DNA of 64,000 bases from Salsipaludibacter sp963812245 (GTDB taxonomy: Bacteria > Actinomycetota > Nitriliruptoria > Nitriliruptorales > Nitriliruptoraceae), in the NCBI GenBank assembly GCA_963812245.1, contig CAWEUK010000002.1:1116001-1180000 (forward strand), written 5' to 3'. The notes below the pieces were generated by a model, which saw only the letters and a program-made list of their open reading frames with translations, had not been told where the DNA came from and did not search any database. This document shows positions 49,704 through 58,584 of the stretch, one piece after another (position 1 is the first letter of the stretch; the number at the start of each line of letters is the position of its first letter). A program made the translations under genes and the position numbers.

Positions 49704-50594
49704 TCAGCCTCGGGACGAGTCCGGGGCGGTCAGTCCGCTGACGAGTTCGGCCATCGCATCGTCGAACGTGGTGTGGGGACTCCAGCCCCACGACCTCGCC
49801 CTGCCGGACAGGACCTGGCCCCTCCAGGCAGGCTCGTCGGACCACGTTGGCGCGATCCCGAGTGCCGTCGCGACCTGGCCGAGGTAGGCGCCCCACGTGG
49901 CGTCGTCCGCGGCGACGTTGACCGCGGTCACCTCGCCCCGGGCCGGTCCAGGTGCCAGCTCGTTGGTGGCGGCGTCGGCGAGGAACCTGGCGAGGTCGGT
50001 GACGTGGACCCATGCGAACGTGGCGTCCGGGTTGGGTTGCGGCGCGGACGGGTCCTGCGCGATCCGGGCCGGGCGTACGGTGTTCCAGATCGAGGTGTCG
50101 CCCGGGCCGAGGATCGCCGGTGGCCGTGCGATGATCCGGGTGATGCCCGCGAGGTCGGCCAGGGCGAGGTCGGCGTCCCGCTTGGTCACGGCATACGGGC
50201 TCGCGTCGTCGTCGACGTACGGGGCGGTCTCGTCCACGTCGCCGCGGCCGGGGGGCAGGGAGTAGACCGCAGTCGTGGACACGTGCACGAGCCGATCGAC
50301 GCCGGCGTCGATCGCTGCAGTGGCCAGCGTGCGGGTGCCTTCCACGGTGACCCGATGCTGGGTCTGGTGGTCCGCCCCCATCGGTGCCACCGTGGTGACC
50401 ACGGCATCGACGTCGGCCACGAAGGCGGGTGCCTGGTCCGGGTCGTCGAAGTTGCCGACCACTTCGTCGACGCCGGGCAGGTCGGGTGCGGTGCCTGGCC
50501 GACGCACGAGTGCGCGCACCGGGACGGAGCGGTCGGCGAGTTCGCGGCACAGGTGCGCGCCGACGAGGCCGTTGGCCCCGGTCACCAAGATCAT
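49704..50594 (-). CDS. NAD(P)-dependent epimerase/dehydratase-like (extended SDR)
   Basis: The product starts MILVTGANGLVGAHLCREL (ATG 50594); an upstream ATG at 50615 would add seven residues. A GxxGxxG Rossmann motif is followed by ALVRRPGTAPDLPGVDEVVG, VDRLVHVSTTAVYSLP and SPYAVTKRDADLALADLA, giving the catalytic Thr/Ser and YxxxK. Such proteins act on nucleotide sugars, flavonoid-like ketones or quinones. The arginine after the second strand suggests NADP(H). Confidence 0.88.
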   Translation of the reverse strand: MILVTGANGLVGAHLCRELADRSVPVRALVRRPGTAPDLPGVDEVVGNFDDPDQAPAFVADVDAVVTTVAPMGADHQTQHRVTVEGTRTLATAAIDAGVDRLVHVSTTAVYSLPPGRGDVDETAPYVDDDASPYAVTKRDADLALADLAGITRIIARPPAILGPGDTSIWNTVRPARIAQDPSAPQPNPDATFAWVHVTDLARFLADAATNELAPGPARGEVTAVNVAADDATWGAYLGQVATALGIAPTWSDEPAWRGQVLSGRARSWGWSPHTTFDDAMAELVSGLTAPDSSRG

Positions 50595-50760
50595 GCCGTC
50601 GCCAACGGATCGCACGCGATCACGCGGCTGCGCACCACTTCGGCAGCAGACGACCCCGCCCTCGACATCGTGTTCGCCATGGGTTCCTCCGTGCGGTCAC
50701 GTCGTCCAGGCGACGACCGGACCCAGCTGTGAGCGGACGTCGACTGCGCCGCGACCGGTC

Positions 50761-50910
50761 TCAGGATTCGTGATGAGGCTCCACGCCTCTGCTCTTGCGC
50801 CGCTGCTCGGTGCGCCCGTCGAGGACTGCTGCGTAGAAGAGCGCGATGAGGCCGGCCACGACCATCGCCGTGACGATGCAGCCGGCGATGAATATCCCGA
50901 GATCGCTCAT
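50761..50910 (-). CDS. 49-residue single-pass membrane protein
   Basis: The ATG at 50910 overlaps the stop of the preceding small gene (ATGA). The product is MSDLGIFIAGCIVTAMVVAG, then LIALFYAAVLDG and a basic tail (RTEQRRKSRGVEPHHES). One membrane helix is clear. It is the last gene of an operon with two other membrane proteins. Confidence 0.6.
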   Translation of the reverse strand: MSDLGIFIAGCIVTAMVVAGLIALFYAAVLDGRTEQRRKSRGVEPHHES

Positions 50911-51125
50911 GACGACGTCGTCCGCGGTACGAGGAACGCGCCCGTGCTCACGATCGACGGCACCCAGATGCCCACGAAGATGCCGGCCTCGCGGTCTCCG
51001 TTGAACCAGAGGTAGACCGAGAGCAGGAACGAGAGGAACGCGGCGATCCCGATCAGCCAGCGCGCGAGCCTGATCATCCGCTGTGAGGAGCCGCCGAGCC
51101 GCTGCTCCGAGCCTTCGATGTCCAT
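50907..51125 (-). CDS. 72-residue membrane protein
   Basis: From ATG 51125 the frame reads MDIEGSEQRLGGSSQRMIRL. Two hydrophobic segments follow (LIGIAAFLSFLLSVYLWF; AGIFVGIWVPSIVSTGAFLV), split by a short polar turn (NGDRE). The stop overlaps the next start. It is probably part of the DoxX operon. Confidence 0.6.
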   Translation of the reverse strand: MDIEGSEQRLGGSSQRMIRLARWLIGIAAFLSFLLSVYLWFNGDREAGIFVGIWVPSIVSTGAFLVPRTTSS

Positions 51126-51178
51126 TCGCCTCGTCCTTCGAGTCGGTGCCGTCAATGCGGTGCTCGTCGTGCGTGTTC

Positions 51179-51592
51179 TCAGCTCGTGGCGGACCGGTTG
51201 GTCAGCGGGGGGCCGTTCACGATCGCCGAGATGGCCGACAACGAAAAGACCGACAGGGCCGGCACGTACTGCTTGACGGGATCCCCGACCTTGATGTGCA
51301 TCGAGATGGCACCGAGCATGAGCACCGCCAGGCCCGCCGAAGCCGGCCGGACCAGTCGAGGCTCGGCGTGGCCGGCGAGCATCAGGCCGGCGAGCCCGAC
51401 CTTCGCCGCCCCGACGGCGTACATCGTGCTCTCGGAGAGCCCGTACACCTCGAACTCCTCTTTCATGTTCTTGGCGTCGCCGCCGCGGTAGCCGGTGTCC
51501 TTGTTGAACCGGTTGAACCACACGTTCAGGATCCAGAGCGCCGCGGCCGTTTGGGTCACCTTCCCGACCATCGGTGTCAGGTTCGCGTCCAT
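51179..51592 (-). CDS. DoxX-like membrane protein
   Basis: This 137-residue protein has four hydrophobic segments, including TMYAVGAAKVGLAGLMLAGH, SAGLAVLMLGAISMHIKVGD and ALSVFSLSAISAIV. The pattern GAAKVGLAGLML...HIKVGDPVKQYVPAL is typical of DoxX/DUF4267-like proteins of the quinone/thiosulfate-oxidoreductase-associated group. It is first gene of a leftward run with two small membrane proteins. Confidence 0.75.
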   Translation of the reverse strand: MDANLTPMVGKVTQTAAALWILNVWFNRFNKDTGYRGGDAKNMKEEFEVYGLSESTMYAVGAAKVGLAGLMLAGHAEPRLVRPASAGLAVLMLGAISMHIKVGDPVKQYVPALSVFSLSAISAIVNGPPLTNRSATS

Positions 51593-51867
51593 GTGGTCTT
51601 CACACCTTGCAGGTTGGCGACAACGACGATGCTACAACGCCGTACCGAGGGGTCGCGCTCGTGGAGCCGTTGCACTCGACACCGCAAGGGTCGAACCCCG
51701 ACTCGCGCGTGAGCAACTGGAAGCCACGAGGCCACTCCTTGCGCCCCGATCTCGGTGCCGGTGATCGTGAACGTGCCACCGTCCTCTCGCCAGGTGCCAC
51801 GATCGTTGGTGACAACACTGTCTGCGACGCAGTCTGCGACAGGCCCCCTCCCGGTCCGGCGGCACCG

Positions 51868-52410
51868 TCATCCGTGTCGAGCACGGTCGTCGGGCACGAG
51901 GATCGTGGTGAGGATGCGTCGGCGGCGCTCACCGCCCGGTGGCAGTTCCGTGTGTCGCGCCAGCAGCTCCCGCAGCTCCGTGATGAGGTCGTCGGTCTCC
52001 TGGTCGGTCAACCAGAGGGGGAGTTGCCGGTAGCTGAGCCGGTCGGCCGCGACATCGACATCGTCGCTGTCGAGGTAGGCGGCGAAGTCGGCCAGCAGCG
52101 TGCCGACGAACGTCGTGAACCACCGCATGTGGTCCTGGGTCGTGGCGTCCGTGACGTCCTCGGGCCCCAGGGTGCCGGCGCCGTCGACGACTGCGAACGT
52201 GCGCTCGGTCCCACCCCGAGCCTGCCGTCGCTCGACGACCTCGATGATGCCGCCCTCCTCGAGTGTGCTCAGGTGCCGGTACAGCGTCGCCGGTGCGACG
52301 TCGCCGAGCACCTCCTGGAGGTCGCCGGCGGTCATCGGCTCCTGCAGCAGCGCCCGGATCGCGCGGAGTCGCACGGGGTGGACGAGCAGGTCACCTGGTG
52401 TTGTCGGCAT
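51868..52410 (-). CDS. ArsR-like winged-helix regulator
   Basis: This 180-residue protein has an N-terminal winged helix: HPVRLRAIRALLQEPMTAGD, LQEVLGDVAPATLYRHLSTL and EEGGIIEVVERRQARGGTER. The remainder is helical with WFTTFVGTLLADFAAYLDSD and LWLTDQETDDLITELRELLA, a form often seen in regulators with a C-terminal effector domain. There are no metal-binding cysteines, so it is not a classical metal sensor. It is divergent from an alpha/beta hydrolase and probably controls it. Confidence 0.85.
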   Translation of the reverse strand: MPTTPGDLLVHPVRLRAIRALLQEPMTAGDLQEVLGDVAPATLYRHLSTLEEGGIIEVVERRQARGGTERTFAVVDGAGTLGPEDVTDATTQDHMRWFTTFVGTLLADFAAYLDSDDVDVAADRLSYRQLPLWLTDQETDDLITELRELLARHTELPPGGERRRRILTTILVPDDRARHG

Positions 52411-52440
52411 CGCACCCTCCTGGTCAGATCACGATCGTAC

Positions 52441-52473
52441 AGTTGGTTCTCGAACTTGCGAATGTTCTCAACT
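52441..52473. promoter_or_regulatory. candidate operator between divergent regulator and hydrolase
   Basis: AGTTG (52441-52445) and CAACT (52469-52473) form the outer arms of a 33-bp element. GTTCTCGAAC (52446-52455) is an inner inverted repeat, and GTTCTC recurs at 52464-52469. The lower-GC sequence after it (ACTATGATAGCATTC) may hold the promoters. Confidence 0.4.
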
Positions 52474-52522
52474 ATGATAGCATTCGTCCTGACACGATCC
52501 TCGATTGAATGCGAGCACCACC

Positions 52523-53470
52523 ATGACGACGACCTTCACCAGCGGTGGGCACACCCTCGCCGGCACCTTCCAGCCCGCGTCTGCAACGGGTCCGGCACCG
52601 CTGGGCACCGCCGCACTGCTGGTCAGCGGGTCGGGGCCAGTCGACCGCGACTCCAACGCCAGGCAGCTGGCCATCGGGGTGATGGCCCAGGTCGCCGAGC
52701 GCCTGGCCGCCGCAGGCGTGTCCTCGTTGCGCTACGACAAGCGCGGCGTCGGAGCGAGCACCGGTGAGTACCACGCTGCCGGGCTGTACGACAACGTCGA
52801 CGACGCACGCGCTGCGCTGGCGGCGTTGCGTGCCCAGGACGGCGTCGACCCCGGGCGGGTGTTCGTGGTCGGCCACAGCGAGGGTGCGGTGATTGCCACC
52901 GAGCTCGCCGCCACCGATGACCGACTTGCCGGCGTCGTGCTCCTGTCGGGGACGGCCTCCACCGGTGAACAGGTCCTGCGTGAGCAGGCAGTCACCGTGG
53001 CCGAGTCGCTGCCTCGGCCCGTCACCGGGCTGCTGCGGCTTCTGGGAAAGGACATCGCCACGATGCAGGACAAGCGTCTGGCGACGCTCCGGGCGAGCAC
53101 CGACGACGTCGTGCGGATCCAACTGGCCAAGGTCAACGCCCGCTGGATGCGCGAGTTCCTGGACCACGACCCCTCGCCGTCCCTGGAGATGGTCCAGGTA
53201 CCGGTACTGGCGGTGACCGGGACCAAGGACATCCAGGCGGCCCCGCACCACACCGAGCGCATCGGGGAGCTCGTCGACGGCCCGGTCACAGTCGAGCTGA
53301 TCGAGGACATGAGCCACCTGCTGCGCCACGAGCCCGGTCCCGCGAGCGTCCGCACGTACAAGAAGCAGGCCCGGCAACCCGTGCTCCCGGAGGTCCTCGA
53401 CCTCATCGCCACGTTCTGCGCGACGCCCACGACACGCGCATCGATCACCGAAGCGCAACCAACCCGGTGA
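52523..53470 (+). CDS. alpha/beta hydrolase (serine aminopeptidase/acyl-esterase type)
   Basis: The ATG at 52523 gives 315 residues; a TTG at 52505 is less likely. Motifs are LLVSGSGPVDRDSN (oxyanion region), SLRYDKRGVGAS, nucleophile VVGHSEGAVIA, acid VTGTKDIQA and histidine EDMSHLLRH. The GSGxxDRD pattern is typical of the broad-specificity esterase group that includes YqiA/EstD-like proteins. It has no signal peptide. It is divergently arranged with the ArsR-like regulator. Confidence 0.88.
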   Translation: MTTTFTSGGHTLAGTFQPASATGPAPLGTAALLVSGSGPVDRDSNARQLAIGVMAQVAERLAAAGVSSLRYDKRGVGASTGEYHAAGLYDNVDDARAALAALRAQDGVDPGRVFVVGHSEGAVIATELAATDDRLAGVVLLSGTASTGEQVLREQAVTVAESLPRPVTGLLRLLGKDIATMQDKRLATLRASTDDVVRIQLAKVNARWMREFLDHDPSPSLEMVQVPVLAVTGTKDIQAAPHHTERIGELVDGPVTVELIEDMSHLLRHEPGPASVRTYKKQARQPVLPEVLDLIATFCATPTTRASITEAQPTR

Positions 53471-53578
53471 CCGGTCGATCCACCGCTCCGACCGCCAAGG
53501 AGGCTGGCGCTCGACCGGGGCACGACCTGGGTTCCGCCGGGCTCGACCTGGGACTCGAGCGGGGCCCTGCGGCGGCAG

Positions 53579-56500
53579 TCAGCCGAAGGTGTTGTCGGCT
53601 GTGTTGAGCAACCAGCCGCCGAAGCGCGTGCCGTTGCCGGCCAGGAACGGCACGCGCAAGGTGGTGCCGCGCGGACGCAGGACTCCGAGTCCCCACCCGC
53701 TCACCAGCACCACGTCGGCCGAGCCGTCGCCGCCCAGGGGGTTGACCTGCACGAACTCGTTCGCGGTCGTGTCGATGATCCACCCGTCGATCCGGGTGCC
53801 GTTGGCCGCCATCACCATCGACGTCAGCGACCCGCCCGACAACCCGAGCACCCCGACGCCCCACGGACTGGTGACGAACAGGTCGTCCTGGCCCCGCCCG
53901 AACCTTGCAGCGGCACGCACGTGGTTGTCGGCGGTGTTGAGCAGCCAGCCTCCGAACCGGGTGCCGTTGGCGGCCATCATCACTGGTTCCAGCGTCGTCC
54001 CGTTGAACCGGAGGATGCCAATGCCCCACGGGCTCGTGACCACCAGCTCGTCACGTCCGTTCCCGTCGAGGTCACCCACCGGACCGAAGCGGTTGTCGGC
54101 AGTGTTGAGCAGCCAACCCCCGAACCGGGTCCCGTTGGCGGCCATCATCACCGGCACGAGGTTCGACCCGTCCCAGCGCAACAGCGCGATGCCCCACGGG
54201 CTCGAGATCACGATCTCCTCGCGGCCGTCGCCGTCGAAGTCGCCGACCGGCCCCAGCACGTTGTCGGCCGTGTTGAGCAGCCAGCCCCCGAACCGGGTGC
54301 CGTTGGCGGCCATCATCACCGGCTCCAGCGTCGACCCGTTCCACCGCAGGATCCCGAGCCCCCACGGGCTCGAGATCACCACCTCGTCGCGCCCGTCACC
54401 GTTCACGTCGGCGACCGGGCCGAGCCGGTTGTCGGCGGTGTTGAGCAGCCAGCCCCCGAACCGGGTCCCGTTCGCCGCCAGCATCAGGCCACGGAAGGTG
54501 GTCCCACTGACTCCCAGGACCCCCAGCCCCCATGGGCTGGTCACGACCACCTCGTCGCGCCCGTCGCCGTTGACGTCGGCAATCGGGCCGAAGCGGTTGT
54601 CGGCGGTGTTGAGCAGCCAGCCGTCGAACCGGGTCCCGTTGGCGGCCATGGCCGGTGCGGTCATCCCGCTGGACGTCAGCGCCAGGTACCCGAGCCCCCA
54701 CGGACTGTGCACCAACACGTCGGAGGTCCCGTTGCCGTCCAGGTCGGTGCGCCGTCCCGGCTGGCCGGCACCTGGCCCCGCCACCCCGCCGGCCACACCG
54801 GGACGCACGATCGGGACAGTGCGCACCCCGCCGCGGTCCAGGGCGAACGTGCGCGACGTGTCGCCCGCGATCAGCCCCGGGCGCACCGGTGCCAGCACCT
54901 GCCCGTACGCGACCTCGTCGATCCCGGTCCGGTAGGCGTGCACCTGCAGGCTCGCCACCTCCCAGTCGGCCCCCAGCGAGCGGCCCAGTGCCGAGATGAA
55001 GCCCTCGCGGGACTCCTCGGTCTGGGTCATGAACGCGCTGCTGAAGGCGTCGAAGGCCTGGCGGCGCCGGGTCGAACCCTCGTCGTCGGACTCCATCACC
55101 TGCAGCGGCAGGGTCACGTACCCGATCCCGTCGGGGACGTCGTTGGCGGTCAACCGCCGGTCCAGGGTGCGTGACTCACCCGTGTCGACGTCGCTGAACG
55201 GGCCGAACATCTCCCGAGCCATCGTCCGTGACGCCTGGTTGACCAGCATCGCGAACAGGAACGGCTCGTCGCTGGACGATCCGCGGTCCCAGTCCGACTC
55301 CTTGATGCAGCGCAGTCTGACCAGGTGCACCTCGTAGCTGGAGGCGGGCCGTCCCATCACGACGCTGCGACGGGTCCGCCGGATCGTGCCCTGCACGTCG
55401 TAGATGCCCTCGCCGCCACCGTCCAGTCGCACCGTGAACGAGGTGGCCGTGCCGGTGACCGCCGCCAGTTGCGACGGCGTCCAGACCTTGCGAGTGGTCG
55501 CGACGTGGTCGGCGTGGCCACCGATGATCGACAGGAAGAAGTCCTCGACCAGGTCCACCGCGCCCACCAGCGCCGCGACGAACGCCTGGCCCAGCGCGAC
55601 GAACACCTCGCCGACGCCGGCCGAGTCGTTGCGCAGGCGCAGTTCGGTCGGGAAGTCCGGGAACGGGCCGAGGTGGAACACCTGGTCGTCGCCGGCCTCG
55701 AAGTCGTTGTAGGCGATCAGCGGGTTGCGCCCGGCCATCGTGTCCAGCAGCACCTCGCCGTACGGGGTGCGGGCGAAGATGTCGGCGTCGGTGCCGGCGC
55801 CGAACGTGTTCGCCGTGACGATCCGCAGTCGCAGGAACCACTCGGCCGTCGGGGTCGACGGTGCCGGGGGATAGGTGCCGGTCCCGACGAAGTGCAGGCC
55901 CTGGCGGTGGAAGTCCTCGTACTGGTCGTGCCACACCGACTCGGCCGCGGCGGCGTTGGTCGTGACCTTCCTCCAGAAGTCGCCCTGCCCCGCCCGCTCG
56001 ACGGTCGCACCGATCGTGCGCAGCATCGCGGTGCACTCGCGGACCGCCAGCGACTTCGCCGCGTCGAAGAGCATCGGGCCGTCGTCGGCCGAGAAGCCGC
56101 GAACCTGGGCGCCGATGCGGGCCAGCCAGGTGCTGTCGAGGTTGATGCCCGGCGGGTCGAGGTGGACGAACCCGGACGGGATCGGGACGCCCAGGACCTC
56201 GAACGACCCGATCGGCTCGGAGTCCTTGCAGGCCCGCCACGTCTGGCAGATGGAGGTGTTGGAGAACGGCGACGCGGCGTGGCAGACGATGTCCATCATC
56301 CCGCCGATCGGCGTCATCAGGGTGCAGCCGATCGAGTACTTGCCGTGGTGGGCGATGCCGGTGTGCTCGGCGTGTTCGTAGGTGCCGGTGAACAGCGCCA
56401 GGCGGGCCTGCTCGGCGGGGGAGTGCTCGCTCCACGTCAGCCGGCGTCGGGCCGGGTCGTCGACCCAGTTGGAGTGGGAGTAGAAGTCGGCGGCCGCGTG

Positions 56501-57043
56501 GAGGCTGACGCCGACGACGTGGCGGGCCGCGGCGACCTGCTCGGCCTCGGTGGGGAAGGCCTCGCGAGCGTGCAGCACACCAGTGATCGCGCCGGACAGG
56601 TAGCGCCGCCACATCGTGGTGACCTGCGTCACCGACGACAGGTCGTCGAAGTGGACGTTGGTCAGCGGCGGTGCCAACGACAGGGCAGTCTTGATCCGGG
56701 ACAGGCCGCCCTGGACCCACCACAGCGGGTTGTAGAGGTAGGAGTCGACGAAGTCGGCATGCCACGACATCTCGCTGGCCGCGCCCGCCGACCACCCGAG
56801 GTCGCGCGCCGCCGTGTTGGCGATGTCGCGGTGGTGCCAGTTGTCGAACTCGTCGGCGGACGCCAGCGGGTCCTCGCCCCCGAACCGCAGCTGGGTCGTG
56901 GCAAGCATCGCCCCCAGCCCGACCACCGAGATGACCGGTCCGAGCATCCGTTCGGCCCACCGGGCCAGTGGTCGCCGCCTGCCGTCCGGGATGGATGGCG
57001 TCCGGACGTGGTGTCCCGGTCGCGCTGCCAGCCGTCGCCCCAT
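53579..57043 (-). CDS. Het-C-like domain protein with C-terminal FG-GAP/VCBS repeats
   Basis: This 1154-residue protein starts at ATG 57043. A membrane/signal-anchor-like segment (MLGPVISVVGLGAMLATTQL) precedes a Het-C-like region (about residues 60-270). It contains NWHHRDIANTAARDLGWSAG, SWHADFVDSYLYNPLW and SLHAAADFYSHSNWVDD, whose His/Asp pattern resembles zinc-dependent phospholipase C folds. A long middle region lacks recognised motifs. The last ~385 residues are about seven near-identical ~57-residue units, each with MAANGTRFGGWLLNTADNRF, a calcium-loop DxNGDGRDE and TSPWGLGVL, forming an integrin-like beta-propeller. It is probably exported. A decayed copy of its last repeat lies at 16.6 kb. 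Confidence 0.85.
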   Translation of the reverse strand: MGRRLAARPGHHVRTPSIPDGRRRPLARWAERMLGPVISVVGLGAMLATTQLRFGGEDPLASADEFDNWHHRDIANTAARDLGWSAGAASEMSWHADFVDSYLYNPLWWVQGGLSRIKTALSLAPPLTNVHFDDLSSVTQVTTMWRRYLSGAITGVLHAREAFPTEAEQVAAARHVVGVSLHAAADFYSHSNWVDDPARRRLTWSEHSPAEQARLALFTGTYEHAEHTGIAHHGKYSIGCTLMTPIGGMMDIVCHAASPFSNTSICQTWRACKDSEPIGSFEVLGVPIPSGFVHLDPPGINLDSTWLARIGAQVRGFSADDGPMLFDAAKSLAVRECTAMLRTIGATVERAGQGDFWRKVTTNAAAAESVWHDQYEDFHRQGLHFVGTGTYPPAPSTPTAEWFLRLRIVTANTFGAGTDADIFARTPYGEVLLDTMAGRNPLIAYNDFEAGDDQVFHLGPFPDFPTELRLRNDSAGVGEVFVALGQAFVAALVGAVDLVEDFFLSIIGGHADHVATTRKVWTPSQLAAVTGTATSFTVRLDGGGEGIYDVQGTIRRTRRSVVMGRPASSYEVHLVRLRCIKESDWDRGSSSDEPFLFAMLVNQASRTMAREMFGPFSDVDTGESRTLDRRLTANDVPDGIGYVTLPLQVMESDDEGSTRRRQAFDAFSSAFMTQTEESREGFISALGRSLGADWEVASLQVHAYRTGIDEVAYGQVLAPVRPGLIAGDTSRTFALDRGGVRTVPIVRPGVAGGVAGPGAGQPGRRTDLDGNGTSDVLVHSPWGLGYLALTSSGMTAPAMAANGTRFDGWLLNTADNRFGPIADVNGDGRDEVVVTSPWGLGVLGVSGTTFRGLMLAANGTRFGGWLLNTADNRLGPVADVNGDGRDEVVISSPWGLGILRWNGSTLEPVMMAANGTRFGGWLLNTADNVLGPVGDFDGDGREEIVISSPWGIALLRWDGSNLVPVMMAANGTRFGGWLLNTADNRFGPVGDLDGNGRDELVVTSPWGIGILRFNGTTLEPVMMAANGTRFGGWLLNTADNHVRAAARFGRGQDDLFVTSPWGVGVLGLSGGSLTSMVMAANGTRIDGWIIDTTANEFVQVNPLGGDGSADVVLVSGWGLGVLRPRGTTLRVPFLAGNGTRFGGWLLNTADNTFG
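53580..54735 (-). repeat. tandem ~171-bp repeats coding the FG-GAP propeller
   Basis: About seven direct units share long identical stretches (for example TTGTCGGCGGTGTTGAGCAG recurring near 53926, 54091, 54256, 54427 and 54597). Spacing of about 165-171 bp corresponds to one propeller blade. High identity allows unit gain or loss by slippage, or assembly collapse. Confidence 0.85.
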
Positions 57044-57392
57044 GACCGACTCCCGCTCGTCCGGGCCGTGCGGGGTCCGGGGTGGGTCGCACCCGGCGAG
57101 CAGGAGCGGAACTCTAGGTCGACCGATCTCCCGTGTAAACCCCTGGTGTGCAGCTCGTGCGCCCAGGTCATCGAGCGCCCGTGCCCGCGGACGCCCCGGC
57201 GGGGATCGTCAAGGAAAACGATGGGGGCATCACCGCTGGGGCAAGGCCAGCCACTCGGTGCCGGTGAGGCCTCGGCCCACGCACCCGGGACGTTCGAGGA
57301 CGCTCTCACGACCGGATCTGGACGTCCTCGGAATCCCGCGACGTCTCGAGCGGTCGCACTCGGCGTCCCGGACGCCCCGCGCGGCCTCGTCG
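57044..57392 (+). other. gene-free stretch
   Basis: These 349 bp lie between the Het-C/FG-GAP gene start and the end of the glycosidase lipoprotein gene, both on the minus strand. I see no coding frame, RNA or clear promoter. GC is as in the flanks. Confidence 0.5.
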
Positions 57393-58247
57393 TCACCGTC
57401 GTGATGCCGAGATCACGCCGGCGTACGGGCCCAGGAACGGGATCGGGTCGCGGGTCCAGCCCTTGATCCAGAGCTGGGAGATCTGGCCGTCGAGGTAGAG
57501 GGCGTCGTCGACGTCCAGGTCGTCGCGGAACATGGTCGCGAAGTCCCACAGGTTCACGGGGGTGTGCGAGATGGCCAGGTGAACCGTGCGCCCGTCGCGG
57601 CTGACCCCCACGCCTGACCGGATCGCGACGTTCTCGCTCCCGGCGCGGAACTCGGGATGGATCGCGCCGTCCAGCAGCAGTGCGGGCCCGGACTGGGTCG
57701 CGTACTGCACGCCGGTGGGGTCGTATGCGGTCGCGTCCACCACGCTGGCGGTGCCGTCGTCGTGGATGGCGAACACGGCGTTGGGCTTGAGGTGGAAGTT
57801 GCCGGCCCCGTCGGCGAGGTTGAGGTCGCGCAGCACCTGGCCGTCGGTGACGAGCAGCCCTCCCGGGGTGAGGTCGGTGGAGAAGATCCCGGCGTTGGTG
57901 AGCACGGTGATGTCGGGATGGTCGCCCATGTAGGTGGCCATGTCGGTGCCGTCCGAGTCCTGGGGCCAGTCGACGCGCACGTCCCAGTCGTCCAGCGGCA
58001 GGGTCACGACGTCCGCCGGTCCGAGCCCAGTCAGTTCGACCGGGGGAGCGGTGAGCGCTGCGGCAGGTGAAGCGGACGGCTCCGGTTGCGCCCCGTCCGA
58101 TTCGCTGGCTGCAGGGACATCCTCCTGAGTCGACGTGGATGCGGTCGCCTCCGTCGAGCTGGGTGGCACGCCCGGCGAATCGGACGAACAGGCCAGCAGG
58201 ACAGTCGCCAGGACTGCCGTGGCTGCGACGCGGAGGTGACGAGACAC
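57393..58247 (-). CDS. phosphodiester glycosidase family lipoprotein
   Basis: This 284-residue protein has a signal peptide (AATAVLATVLLACSSD) with lipobox LLAC, then a Ser/Thr/Pro linker. The catalytic region follows the NAGPA/YigE pattern: TNAGIFSTDLTPGGLLVTDG, NFHLKPNAVFAIHDDG, QSGPALLLDGAIHPEF, RSGVGVSRDGRTVHLAISHT and DDALYLDGQISQLW. The family cleaves sugar-phosphodiester bonds, for example in cell-wall polymers. It would act on the outer face of the membrane. Confidence 0.88.
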   Translation of the reverse strand: MSRHLRVAATAVLATVLLACSSDSPGVPPSSTEATASTSTQEDVPAASESDGAQPEPSASPAAALTAPPVELTGLGPADVVTLPLDDWDVRVDWPQDSDGTDMATYMGDHPDITVLTNAGIFSTDLTPGGLLVTDGQVLRDLNLADGAGNFHLKPNAVFAIHDDGTASVVDATAYDPTGVQYATQSGPALLLDGAIHPEFRAGSENVAIRSGVGVSRDGRTVHLAISHTPVNLWDFATMFRDDLDVDDALYLDGQISQLWIKGWTRDPIPFLGPYAGVISASRR

Positions 58248-58584
58248 GCCACGAACGGTACGCCACGTCGGTCACGCCAGGAGACGAGGTACGCGTCGAC
58301 GACATCAGCGATGTCCGCAGGCAGCCCCCGACCGTGCCGACCGAGGTCGTTCATGGTTGCAACCCACAATGGCGCCGTGGTTCCCGAGGGTCAGCAAGCT
58401 TGACGGCGCGAGCCCGGTACGGGGAGCAACGCAAGGTGGGGCTGGCCAGAATCAACTTGGTGGTCAGCCGGATGGTTGGCAGGGGAGACATCATTACCGT
58501 CGACGGCATCACCGCCGGGGTTCCCTGAAACGGCCTCGCTGGTCCCTGGGTTGGCATGCCGGCGGCGATGGCCAGGAGGCCCCG
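58248..58584 (+). other. divergent intergenic region
   Basis: These 337 bp separate the lipoprotein gene (leftward) from the very large rightward gene pair and must hold both promoters. No clear -35/-10 pair stands out. The stretch 58430-58500 (AATCAACTTGGTGGTCAG, ATCATTACCG) is lower in GC and is the likeliest promoter area. Confidence 0.35.
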
